From contig NZ_CP026109.1 of assembly GCF_002902965.1 (NCBI RefSeq), positions 620,001 to 684,000 on the forward strand: a stretch of 64,000 nucleotides of DNA. The letters are read 5' to 3'. The position numbers and the translations under genes are program-made. Shown here one piece after another: positions 44,895 to 52,994 of the stretch (positions within the stretch are counted from its first letter, which is position 1; every line of letters starts with the position of its first letter). The stretch is from Paraburkholderia hospita. GTDB taxonomy: Bacteria; Pseudomonadota; Gammaproteobacteria; Burkholderiales; Burkholderiaceae. The notes beneath the pieces are model-generated. The model ran no database searches, had not been told where the DNA came from, and saw only the letters and a list, made by a program, of their open reading frames with translations.

Positions 44895-45355
44895 GAGTAT
44901 GTAACCGATGGCACGGGCACCGCTTCGTGCTCGTTCACGTGCTCGGCAGCCATCGGCGCGCCCGCCTGCTCGTCGGGCGACGCGAGCGCCGCTGCGGCCT
45001 CTTCGATCAGCGCGGGGTTCCGCTGAGTGGCGTTATCCATCTGCGAGACAGCATGGTTGATCCGGTCGATGCCGCGCGGCCAATTCGGCATGCACTCGCT
45101 CGAGCACAGCCACTGTCCGCTTGCTTTGTGCGACGAGCGTTTCGTACTTGCCGGGATCCACCCGCACTGGCTGCGACGCTTCGCTGCACGGCGTAAGGTA
45201 GCGCAGCGCGGCGGTCTCTTCGGCGTACATCCTTTCGAGCGCGTGATCGGTGCTATGCAAGCCGGCAATCGACGTCGCCATCACGGGCATCAGCGCCGCC
45301 GAAAAGCCGGTGATTGTCATCGTCAGCGCACGTGGACGGTCGTGTTCCTGAACAT
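44891..45355 (-). pseudogene. Methyl-accepting chemotaxis protein remnant
   Basis: ATG 45355 starts MFRNTTVHVR and stops at once; one frame over, LTMTITGFSAALMPVMATSI then HSTDHALERMYAEETAALRYL is the first transmembrane helix and start of a Tar-type ligand domain. About 60 codons later another frame gives INHAVSQMDNATQRNPALIEE followed by AAAALASPDEQ, the last methylation-region helix of a chemoreceptor. A normal receptor has over 500 residues, so the second transmembrane helix, the HAMP domain and most of the signalling domain are deleted and at least two frameshifts are present. Confidence 0.7.
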
Positions 45356-45459
45356 GATTACGTCTTGATGCATCGACCAGAAAAAGCGGCGAGCGGACCA
45401 GTCCGCCGCCGCAATCCGGAGCCCCTCTGATGGAAAATACCGAGGAGATAAAACGGGGA

Positions 45460-46587
45460 TCAGAAGCGCGTACGGATACCCGTGGTCGCCTCGACCTGGT
45501 TGGTCGCACCGAAAGTGCTGCCAACCGTGTAGCCGCCGTGCAGCCTCATGTAGTCGGCGGCCAGATAGACTTCCGTGCGCTTCGAGAGGTGATAGAAGAT
45601 CGAGCCGTACAGCGTTTCCTTGAAGCCATTGTGGAGGCCCAGGGTCGAATCGAACGCGCCGATGTTCGCGTTCGGGATATTGCCGTCGCCGTTGTATGCG
45701 GCGTTATGCACGCGCATTTGCTGATAGCCGAGCTCGTAGTCGAGCGCGCCCTTCGGCGACAGCTTGAACGACACCGTCCATGAATTGTCCTGACGCTGTC
45801 CAAGCGCACCCTGGTCGCCCCAATAGCGGAAGTAGCCGGCGTTGGCACGCAGGATGCCGAACGTATAGTTGCCGCCGACCGAGTACGTCTGGTTCGTGAA
45901 GCCCTGGCGATTCACGTGGTTGTAGAATGTCGACACGGCAAACGCGGGGCCGTCGTAGCCGAGGGCGACCTGGTAGTTGGCGTTGTTGCCGAAGCTCGTC
46001 GAGTTGCCGAACGCGTAACCCGCGGCCGCGAAGATGCCGTTGTCGAACAGCTTCTTCCACGCGATGCCGTTCTCGTAACGGGTGCCCGTCGCGCTCCCCG
46101 CGTAGAAGATCATCTGTTTGAAGTTGTTGGCGTTCGTCCAGCCGCCTTCTTCCGTCGTGAGCTGCGCGTTGCCGTATGGGTCGCCGTAGATCGCTGCCGC
46201 GTCGCGTGCGATCGTGTTCTGGAAGCCCGCCGTCAACTTGCCAAACGTGTCGTTCTGGACGCCGACCCATGCATCGCGGTCGAAGAGCTGGCCCGGGTCT
46301 TCCATCTGGCCATCGCTCACCCGGTATTCGCTTTCCAGGCGGAAGATGATCTTGGTGCCGTTGCCGATGTCTTCGGCACCCTTCACGCCCCAGCGGCTGC
46401 CGCTGAACCACGGCTCGCCGCCGATGCCCATGCCGATCACGTGATTGCCGTTTGCGTCGGCGTGGGATTGATACGTAGGAACACTCAGATCGATCAGGCC
46501 GTACAGCTGAACGCTGGACTGCGCGTGTGCGCTGCTCGCTGCCATGGCGCCGGCTGCGACGGCGAACGCGAGGTACTTTTGCTTCAA
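45460..46587 (-). CDS. Gram-negative trimeric porin
   Basis: A 375-residue Burkholderia-type porin. The signal peptide is MKQKYLAFAVAAGAMAASSAHA; the mature barrel begins QSSVQLYGLIDLS and contains the repeated NGTKIIFRLESEYRV, VGVQNDTFGKLTAGFQNT strands and ends with a terminal Phe (ATTGIRTRF) for Bam-dependent assembly. Porins of this type passively admit small solutes. It lies downstream of an ABC importer and a two-component system on the same strand, after a 194-base gap, suggesting that it supplies the substrate of the importer. Confidence 0.95.
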   Translation of the reverse strand: MKQKYLAFAVAAGAMAASSAHAQSSVQLYGLIDLSVPTYQSHADANGNHVIGMGIGGEPWFSGSRWGVKGAEDIGNGTKIIFRLESEYRVSDGQMEDPGQLFDRDAWVGVQNDTFGKLTAGFQNTIARDAAAIYGDPYGNAQLTTEEGGWTNANNFKQMIFYAGSATGTRYENGIAWKKLFDNGIFAAAGYAFGNSTSFGNNANYQVALGYDGPAFAVSTFYNHVNRQGFTNQTYSVGGNYTFGILRANAGYFRYWGDQGALGQRQDNSWTVSFKLSPKGALDYELGYQQMRVHNAAYNGDGNIPNANIGAFDSTLGLHNGFKETLYGSIFYHLSKRTEVYLAADYMRLHGGYTVGSTFGATNQVEATTGIRTRF

Positions 46588-46781
46588 GATTGTCTCCTCA
46601 GATTGCTGCGTTGAATTTCTGATTTGTCCGCTGCCGGTTACTGCCCGCCGGCTGTCCGGCCGCTATGGCGAACAGCGGATGAGACGAATCCTAATTACCT
46701 CAATCCTTCACGCTCCTTTCGCGTCTGATTCGTACAACTTAGTGATATTACTGATATAGGCAAATTAAATCTTGCATCCAC

Positions 46782-47456
46782 TCACGGCGCATCCCTGGTC
46801 CGCAGGATGTAGCCAAGACCGCGCAGCGTCATGATCTGCGCGCTCGAACCCGCGAGGTGCTTGCGCAGGCGGTGGATGTAGATGTCGATGGCGTCCGCGC
46901 TTGGCTCGTCGTCGAGGCCGAACACGCTGTCCATCAGCGTGGTCTTCGAAATCGTCTTGCCCTGCCGCAGCATCAGCATTTCCAGGATCGCGTGCTCGCG
47001 ACGCCGCAGGTTCAGCGGCACGTCACTGTGGCGGAACTCTCGCGTGTCGGAGATGTACTGCAAGTCGCCGCACATGAGCCAGCCCGATTTGTCGCTCAAC
47101 TGCCGGCGGATCAGCGCCTTGATGCGCGCCACCAGCTCACGGCCATCGAAGGGTTTCACAACGTAGTCGTCCGCGCCGGCGCTGAAGCAGTCGACCTTGT
47201 CATCGATCGAACCATGCGCGGTCAGCATCAGCACTGGCACGTTGTCGCGCCTGCGGCGCAAGCGCGCGAGCACGTCCTTGCCACTCATGCGCGGCAGACG
47301 CATGTCGAGCAGCACCACGTCGTAGCGCTGGGTAGTCAACACGGAATCTGCGGATTCGCCGTCGAGCACGCAATCGACGGCGAAATTCTCCGCGCGTAGC
47401 AGGTTAACGATCCAATGCGAGAGTTCGACATTGTCTTCGACGAGCAGCAGCTTCAT
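46782..47456 (-). CDS. OmpR/PhoB-family response regulator (TctD-like)
   Basis: A 224-residue regulator. The receiver domain shows the acidic pocket (VEDN, residues 6-9), phospho-acceptor Asp51 (VVLLDMRLP), Thr79-Ala region (VLMLTAHG) and the conserved Lys in YVVKPFDG. The C-terminal winged helix has LNLRRREHAILEMLM and DAIDIYIHRLRKHL...LRGLGYILR. The start overlaps the stop of the sensor kinase gene (ATGA), so the pair is translated together. It most likely controls the porin and ABC importer genes around it. Confidence 0.95.
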   Translation of the reverse strand: MKLLLVEDNVELSHWIVNLLRAENFAVDCVLDGESADSVLTTQRYDVVLLDMRLPRMSGKDVLARLRRRRDNVPVLMLTAHGSIDDKVDCFSAGADDYVVKPFDGRELVARIKALIRRQLSDKSGWLMCGDLQYISDTREFRHSDVPLNLRRREHAILEMLMLRQGKTISKTTLMDSVFGLDDEPSADAIDIYIHRLRKHLAGSSAQIMTLRGLGYILRTRDAP

Positions 47457-48835
47457 TCTCTTTCCTCATTCCTCCACGCGGGCAGGCGAACCGTGATGAC
47501 GAGTCCAACCCGCCCTTCGCCCGGCGACATGGTAACCGTACCGCCGTGCGACAGCGCAATCTGATGGACGATCGCGAGCCCCAGCCCGGAGCCCTCGACA
47601 TCGCTCGCCACCCGGTAAAAGCGCTCGAAGACATGCGCGCGCGCTTCGGCGGGAATGCCGGGACCGTTGTCCACCACCTGCAGCAACACGTGACTACCCT
47701 CACGCCGGCAAAGCACGGTCACGCTTCCTCCTTCGTGCGTGTAGCGGATCGCGTTGTCGGCGAGATTCGACACGAGCGCCGCGAGCAGGCTCTCGCTTCC
47801 GGCCACATAGGTGCCCTCAGCCAACTCGGCGCCGAGATCGATCTGGCGCCGCTGCGCCGCGCCCACCAGTTCCTCCAGCACCGACGACACCACCGCCGTC
47901 AGATCGACCCTGGCCTGCACGCGCGGCAACGACACCGACTCGGCCTGAGCGAGCAGCAACAACTGGCTCGTCATATCCGCCATCTTCTGGCTCGTGCGGC
48001 GAATGCCCGTCAATGCCTCCGTCAACGCCGGATCGCTCGGATCGTATTGACTCGCGCATTGCACCTGCGTGTTGAGCAGCGTCAGTGGCGTGCGCAATTG
48101 GTGCGCCGCATCGGCGATGAATTGCCGCTGCGTTGTCGTATGCAGCTTCAGCCTCGCGATGCACTGGTTGATCGCATCGACGATCGGGCGCAGCTCGGAC
48201 GGCAGATGGTGCACGCGGATTGGCTCAAGCTCCATCGGCTCGCGATCGGCGACGTCGTTCTTGAGCTTCATCAACGGCCGCAATTCCATGGTCAGGCCGA
48301 ACGGCACGAGCACCACGACCAGGGCAAGCATCAGCCACTGGCGAATCAACTGCGGACGCCATAAATCTTTCAGCATGGCCTGCCGAGATGCCTGCGTCTT
48401 GCCGACGATCACCGTGACCTTCTCGGCCTTGCCAGAGTCGTACAACTGCCGTTCATAGGCCACCGCGCGAATCGGCAGTTCGCCCAGCCAGGTGTTGTAG
48501 AACACCGGGTACCGCGTGCTGCCCGCCGGCAGCGTGAGATCGGGACTTCCGCCGAGCAGCCGGTCGCGGCCGGCGACCACCTTGTAGAACACGTGGTCCT
48601 GATAAGGCGACTCGAAGATTTCGAGCGCGGCAGGCGGGATATTCGCCGTCAGCGCACCGTTCTCCCAGTCGACGTCTTCGATGATGGTTCGCGCGGAGGA
48701 CAGCAATGCGGCGTCTTGCAGCAAGTCGGCAGTCTGGCACGCGGCAACGTACGACATGTAGTCGGTAACGAAGACAAAGAGCGCGAGCGGCAGCAGCAGC
48801 CACAACAGCAGACGCGCACGCAAGCTAAGCAACAT
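47453..48835 (-). CDS. Sensor histidine kinase (TctE-like)
   Basis: A 460-residue kinase with two transmembrane helices (about residues 7-25 and 166-184) flanking a periplasmic sensor domain (2CSK_N type, with PVFYNTWLGELPIRAVAYERQLYDSGKAEKVTVIVGKT near the end). The H box is FIADAAHQLRTPL with His245, followed by N, G1, F and G2 boxes (ALVSNLADNAIRYTHEGG, VVDNGPGIPAE, GSGLGLAIV). TctE-type kinases sense extracellular carboxylates. Starts at ATG 48835, 105 bases after the ABC permease stop with a strong hairpin in between. Confidence 0.94.
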   Translation of the reverse strand: MLLSLRARLLLWLLLPLALFVFVTDYMSYVAACQTADLLQDAALLSSARTIIEDVDWENGALTANIPPAALEIFESPYQDHVFYKVVAGRDRLLGGSPDLTLPAGSTRYPVFYNTWLGELPIRAVAYERQLYDSGKAEKVTVIVGKTQASRQAMLKDLWRPQLIRQWLMLALVVVLVPFGLTMELRPLMKLKNDVADREPMELEPIRVHHLPSELRPIVDAINQCIARLKLHTTTQRQFIADAAHQLRTPLTLLNTQVQCASQYDPSDPALTEALTGIRRTSQKMADMTSQLLLLAQAESVSLPRVQARVDLTAVVSSVLEELVGAAQRRQIDLGAELAEGTYVAGSESLLAALVSNLADNAIRYTHEGGSVTVLCRREGSHVLLQVVDNGPGIPAEARAHVFERFYRVASDVEGSGLGLAIVHQIALSHGGTVTMSPGEGRVGLVITVRLPAWRNEERE

Positions 48836-48891
48836 TCAACACTCTCCAACATGATCCGGCCGTACCGATGATGAGGCCGGCAAAACGCGAC

Positions 48892-48921
48892 GCCGTCCTT
48901 GCCTTTTCCGGCAAGGACGGC
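48892..48921 (-). terminator. Strong hairpin between ABC permease and sensor kinase genes
   Basis: Perfect twelve-base arms GCCGTCCTTGCC / GGCAAGGACGGC with a six-base loop. It follows the permease stop (48941) by about 20 bases in the minus-strand direction and is followed by GTCGCGTTTTG. It probably terminates or weakens transcription between the importer operon and the kinase-regulator pair. Confidence 0.65.
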
Positions 48922-48940
48922 TGTCTTTGAGAAGCAAGCC

Positions 48941-49801
48941 TCAGAACGCAGCGGGCCTCCACTTCAGCAAGCGCTTTTCCAACGTGGTCAGCAGATAGTC
49001 CGTAGCGAGTGCGACCACGGCCAGCACGATCATCGCCGCGAACACGCCGCTCGCGTTGAATGCCCCCTGTGCGGTCGAAATCAGCAGACCGATACCTTGC
49101 TTGGAGCCAAGAAACTCGCCGACCACCGCACCGACCAGGGCAAAGCCGAAGCTCACATGCAGGCTCGCGAGAATCCATGACAGCGCCGATGGAATCACGA
49201 CGTAAGTCGTCAGCTGGCGCTTCGAAGCGCCCAGGATCTGCGCGTTCGCGATCATGTAGCGGTCGGCTTCGCGCACGCCCTGGAAGGCATTGCCGAATAC
49301 GACGAAAAATACCATGACCACCGCGAGCGCAACCTTGGAGGCCATCCCGAGGCCAAGCGCGATCACGAACACCGAGCCGAGCACCACGCGCGGAATCGAG
49401 TTGGCGATCTTGATGTAAATGTCGAACACATCGGCGAGCAGCTTGTTGCGGCCCAGCACGACACCGCACACGATGCCGGCGACCGAGCCGATAAAGAAGC
49501 CGATCAAGGTCTCTTCAAGCGTAACCCACACCTGCACGAGCAGCGGCCCCTGCGATGTGCCGTTCTGGAACCAGTCGACGATCTGCAAGAAGATCAGCGA
49601 CGGCATCGAGAAAAAGAATGGGTCGATCCATTTCAGGCGCCCGCAGAGTTCCCAGCCGCCGAGCAGGAGCACAAGCACGAGAATCCGCAGACCGATGATC
49701 AGGGCGTGCCGCTGCCGCAGCTTGCGTCGCGCGATCTGTTCGATCCTGGCCGCCGATTCGCCGTCGAACTCCATCTTCACAGAGCTATCACGAGATGCCA
49801 T
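48941..49801 (-). CDS. ABC transporter permease (SsuC/TauC type)
   Basis: A 286-residue inner-membrane permease with six predicted helices (ALIIGLRILVLVLLLGGWEL; FIGSVAGIVCGVVLG; ALAVVMVFFVVFGNAF; LHVSFGFALVGAVVGEF and others). The EAA loop contacting the ATPase is ADRYMIANAQILGASKRQLTTYVVIPSAL. The family imports nitrate, sulfonates, taurine, cyanate or other small organic acids. ATG 49801 lies 25 bases after the ATPase stop; a TTG at 49834 would create an overlap. Confidence 0.93.
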   Translation of the reverse strand: MASRDSSVKMEFDGESAARIEQIARRKLRQRHALIIGLRILVLVLLLGGWELCGRLKWIDPFFFSMPSLIFLQIVDWFQNGTSQGPLLVQVWVTLEETLIGFFIGSVAGIVCGVVLGRNKLLADVFDIYIKIANSIPRVVLGSVFVIALGLGMASKVALAVVMVFFVVFGNAFQGVREADRYMIANAQILGASKRQLTTYVVIPSALSWILASLHVSFGFALVGAVVGEFLGSKQGIGLLISTAQGAFNASGVFAAMIVLAVVALATDYLLTTLEKRLLKWRPAAF

Positions 49802-49826
49802 GAGTGTATTCCGTTGTGCCGTCGTT

Positions 49827-50624
49827 TTAAGCAATTTGTACTTCCTCGCGCAAGTCGCGCCAGATATCGCGCGAAATTTCGATAAAGCGCGGATCGTAGC
49901 GAATCTCCGACGTGACGCGCGGACGCGGCAGGTCGATCTCGTAGACCTTCTTAAGCGTCGCCGGGCGCGCGGTCAGCACGAACACGCGGTCGGCGAGTGC
50001 GATCGCTTCTTCGAGGTCGTGCGTGACGAACACCACCGAGCCCGCATTCGCCGACCACAACTGCAGCAGCTCGTCCTGCATCAGCGTGCGAGTCTGCATG
50101 TCGAGCGCGGAGAACGGCTCATCCATCAGCAGGATTTCCGGCTTGTTGATGAAAGTCTGTGCGAGCGCCACACGCTTTCTCATGCCGCCCGACAACTGAT
50201 GCGGATAGTGCTTGCCGAACTTCTCGAGACCAACGCGGCGCAACCACTGGTTCGCCTCGTCGTAGGCCGCCGATTTCGAGCGGCCGCGAAAGAGCGGGCC
50301 GGCTGCCACGTTGTCGAGCACCGAGCGCCACGGGAACACCGCGTCTGCCTGAAACACGAAGCCGATGCGCGGATCGATGCCGTTGACGGGCGCGCCCATC
50401 AGGTGCACCTCGCCGGCGGTGGGCTTCAGCAGCCCCGTGATCATGCTGAGCGTGGTCGATTTACCGCAGCCCGTTGGGCCGACAATTGCGATGAATTCGC
50501 CTTGCGCAACGGACATGCTGAAATCGCGCAACGCGACGGTTGCCTTGCCGTCGGGAGAAATGAAGCGGCACGACACAGAGCGGAATTCGATAACCGGTGC
50601 GTCTTTGGGTAGAACTTGGTTCAT
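49827..50624 (-). CDS. ABC transporter ATP-binding protein (SsuB/TauB type)
   Basis: A 265-residue ATPase. Walker A is VGPTGCGKST, the Q-loop FVFQADAVFPW, the signature LSGGMRKRVALAQ, Walker B ILLMDEPFSALD and the switch His in VFVTHDLEEA. It energises import through the permease encoded next. ATG 50624 is preferred (MNQVLPKDAP); ATG 50633 adds three residues. Located 100 bases after the binding-protein gene. Confidence 0.94.
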   Translation of the reverse strand: MNQVLPKDAPVIEFRSVSCRFISPDGKATVALRDFSMSVAQGEFIAIVGPTGCGKSTTLSMITGLLKPTAGEVHLMGAPVNGIDPRIGFVFQADAVFPWRSVLDNVAAGPLFRGRSKSAAYDEANQWLRRVGLEKFGKHYPHQLSGGMRKRVALAQTFINKPEILLMDEPFSALDMQTRTLMQDELLQLWSANAGSVVFVTHDLEEAIALADRVFVLTARPATLKKVYEIDLPRPRVTSEIRYDPRFIEISRDIWRDLREEVQIA

Positions 50625-50724
50625 CGGGAACATCCTGGGAAAAACCGGCGCCGCGCGAAGCGGCTCCGAAGCGCAATAAAGTCAGGCCGCACCTGACGCA
50701 CGAATGCAATCGGCTAACGCCGGC

Positions 50725-51732
50725 TTACTTCGCGCTGACGAATTCGTTCGTGTAGGTTCTGGCCAGGTCCACATGCTTGCCCTTGACCGACGGGTTGAAG
50801 GCCGACAGCACCTTCAACACAGTGGCCGGGCCGTCGTCGGGCATCTTGCCGTCCGACGTGTACATCGGCAGCGAAGCCTTCAGCGCGCTTACGTAGAGCA
50901 ATTTGTCTTTCTGGTAGTCGCCCGGCATCTTCGCGGCGACTTCTTCCGCGCTGTGCGTGTGGATGAATTGCATCGTGCGCACGAACGCATGCGCAAGCTT
51001 GCCGGCCTGAGCCTTGTGCGAATCTGCCCATGCGGCCTGCACGTAGAGGCTCGCCCCCGGGTAGGTGCCGCCGAGCGCGGCCTTCGTGCCGTCGACCGAG
51101 CGCATGTCGACTAGCACCTTCGCCTCGCCCGATTTCTGCAGCGCCGAAACGGTGGGTTCGGTGGTCATGCCTGCGTCGATGCGGCCTTGCCTGATCGCGG
51201 CGATGAAGCTCGCGTCGGCGCCCACGGGCAGCATTGTGTATCCCGTCGATGGGATACCGTGCTGGCCAGCGAGGTATTGCGTGAGAAAGCTCGTCGACGA
51301 GCCGAGGCCCGTCACGCCGAGCGTTTTGCCCTTGACGTCGGCCATCGACCTGATCGCGTCGGCCGACTTTGTCGACACCATCTCGACTTCGCCCGGCACC
51401 TGCCCGAACACGACGATCGCCTTGACTTCCTTACCCTTGGTCTGCAGGTCGATGGTGTGATCGTAGAAACCGACGACGCCCTGGACAGCGCCCGCGAGCA
51501 GTTCGTTTTCGGCGTCCACGCCAGCGGGCTGCGACAGCAGCTCGACGTCGAGCCCTTCATCCTTGAAATAGCCGAGCTGTTCAGTAAGGCGTGCCGGCAA
51601 ATAGATCAGCTTCGTAATTCCGCCGACCATGATCGTAATCTTTTCGTCGGCCATTGCATGTTGCGATGCAATACCGAATAACAGGCTGGACGTGAGGGCG
51701 ATATGGCGAAACGTGCGGAAGGTGAGGCGCAT
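50725..51732 (-). CDS. ABC transporter substrate-binding protein (SsuA/NMT1 type)
   Basis: A 335-residue periplasmic protein with signal peptide (RHIALTSSLLFGIASQHAMA) and the NMT1/THI5-like binding fold: ITIMVGGITKLIYLPARLTEQLGYFKDEGLDVELLSQPAG at the start, VKGKTLGVTGLGSSTSFLTQYL at the second-lobe hinge. It delivers the solute to the ABC importer; substrate cannot be named from sequence, though aromatic acids, sulfonates or thiamine precursors are typical. First gene of the importer operon. Confidence 0.92.
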   Translation of the reverse strand: MRLTFRTFRHIALTSSLLFGIASQHAMADEKITIMVGGITKLIYLPARLTEQLGYFKDEGLDVELLSQPAGVDAENELLAGAVQGVVGFYDHTIDLQTKGKEVKAIVVFGQVPGEVEMVSTKSADAIRSMADVKGKTLGVTGLGSSTSFLTQYLAGQHGIPSTGYTMLPVGADASFIAAIRQGRIDAGMTTEPTVSALQKSGEAKVLVDMRSVDGTKAALGGTYPGASLYVQAAWADSHKAQAGKLAHAFVRTMQFIHTHSAEEVAAKMPGDYQKDKLLYVSALKASLPMYTSDGKMPDDGPATVLKVLSAFNPSVKGKHVDLARTYTNEFVSAK

Positions 51733-51892
51733 CGATTGTCTCCGTTCTTATCGGGAGCCGGCCCAATGCCGACTATCTGTGTCGATGGCGGGATTCTAGA
51801 GGTGCAAACCCTTCTTCCTGCTTTCACGCAGATGCACCTTCCGTACGGGATTTCCATGATTTGGCGCGGTCTCCCGTTCCCCGGGGACTTCA

Positions 51893-52132
51893 ATGAGGGC
51901 GTCAGAGGCCAACACCGTCGTCGCCAACCGCGTGCCGTTCAACCTGAGCGTCGTTGGCGTCCACGAGCACGAAGGCCATTGTGTGTGGGACCTGCGTTAC
52001 AACAGCACCACTGATATCCGCTCGCAGCTGAATTTCATCGACACGCGCGACACCAATCTTCGTGCTATCAGTTCGCGTCACGTTATCCCGACTTCCGTGA
52101 CCGCAACGGGATTGTCCGCGTTGCGACAATAA
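51893..52132 (+). CDS. Possible small hypothetical protein
   Basis: A 79-codon frame opening with MRASEANTVVANRV and ending ATGLSALRQ between the binding-protein gene and a TetR. Codon third positions are GC-rich as in real genes of the window, and VWDLRYNSTTDIRSQLNFID looks protein-like, but no family or ribosome binding site was recognised. It could be a fragment of a lost gene. Confidence 0.3.
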   Translation: MRASEANTVVANRVPFNLSVVGVHEHEGHCVWDLRYNSTTDIRSQLNFIDTRDTNLRAISSRHVIPTSVTATGLSALRQ

Positions 52133-52265
52133 ATGCGGCAACTCCATGAAGCACCGAGGTCAAACTCAGCATCCTGAAGGGAGTTGCGCACGCTAGCGCT
52201 GCCTGGTGGATGCCTTGATTTCCATCCAGATTGCTCCGTCTCAGCAAATTGCGTCGAAATAGAAT

Positions 52266-52279
52266 ATGATGATCATCAT
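52266..52279. promoter_or_regulatory. Palindromic operator candidate overlapping the TetR start
   Basis: Perfect 14-base palindrome ATGATGATCATCAT, overlapping the possible start codons at 52266-52280. The extended left half AATATGATGATCATCAT is identical to the site at 52911. The position implies autorepression by blocking the RNA polymerase or start region. Confidence 0.7.
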
Positions 52280-52874
52280 GCCAAGATCATCATTCAACGG
52301 GAAAGCCGCCAGCCGCAAGGAAATCACGCACGCGCGCATCGTCGAAGTTGCCGCGCGTGCGATCCGGCGCAGCGGCTACGACGGGACGGGCGTGGCCGAC
52401 ATCATGAAGGAGGCCGGCCTGACACATGGCGGCTTCTACGCGCACTTCCCATCGCGGGAGGTGCTGCTCGCCGAAGCGGCTGACCGCGCCGGTGCCGAGT
52501 CGGTGGCCCTATCGGAGCAAATCGCCGCCTCCGTGCCACCGGAGCAGGCATTGCCGTCGATGGTGCACGCCTATCTGTCGAAGGAGCACCGTGAAGGCAT
52601 CGAGACAGGCTGCCCGATCTCCGCTCTTGGCTCGGAGATGCCGCGCCAGGCGCCGGTCGTTCGGCGCGCAGCTACCCGCCGCATCAAGGAGATGATCGAT
52701 GTGGTTGCGCGCCAATTGCCTGACTGGGGCCAACCGGGGGCGCATGAACAGGCACTGATGATCGTTGCTACCATGGTCGGCACCATGGTGCTGGCGCGCG
52801 CCGTCGACGACCCCAGGTTGTCGGACGGTTTTCTGGAAGCCGCATTGAAGAAATTCGCACCCACTGACGAGTAA
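52278..52874 (+). CDS. TetR/AcrR family transcriptional regulator
   Basis: A 198-residue regulator: helix-turn-helix in HARIVEVAARAIRRSGYDGTGVADIMKEAGLTHGGFYAHFPSREVLLAEA (about residues 14-62), then a C-terminal TetR_C-type domain with GCPISALGSEMPRQ, a cysteine-containing segment typical of the subfamily that often regulates SDR/MDR oxidoreductases in response to electrophiles or quinones. ATG 52278 is preferred; in-frame ATGs at 52266 and 52269 lie inside the operator palindrome. It is followed on the same strand by an SDR and an MDR gene, with a second copy of the operator between. Confidence 0.9.
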   Translation: MPRSSFNGKAASRKEITHARIVEVAARAIRRSGYDGTGVADIMKEAGLTHGGFYAHFPSREVLLAEAADRAGAESVALSEQIAASVPPEQALPSMVHAYLSKEHREGIETGCPISALGSEMPRQAPVVRRAATRRIKEMIDVVARQLPDWGQPGAHEQALMIVATMVGTMVLARAVDDPRLSDGFLEAALKKFAPTDE

Positions 52875-52910
52875 ATCGGCTTGTTCGACGCGCGTTTTTG
52901 CACGGCCCTA

Positions 52911-52930
52911 AATATGATGATCATCATATT
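52911..52930. promoter_or_regulatory. Perfect 20-bp palindromic operator candidate
   Basis: AATATGATGATCATCATATT is a perfect palindrome. It lies 36 bases after the TetR stop and 65 bases before the SDR start, and shares its core with the palindrome at the TetR start. It is the likely operator by which the TetR controls the two oxidoreductase genes. Confidence 0.75.
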
Positions 52931-52994
52931 ATTTCAGAACAAACGCTGATCTAACCACGCCAAGACACGGCTCACTATCGGAAGGAAGGACATT

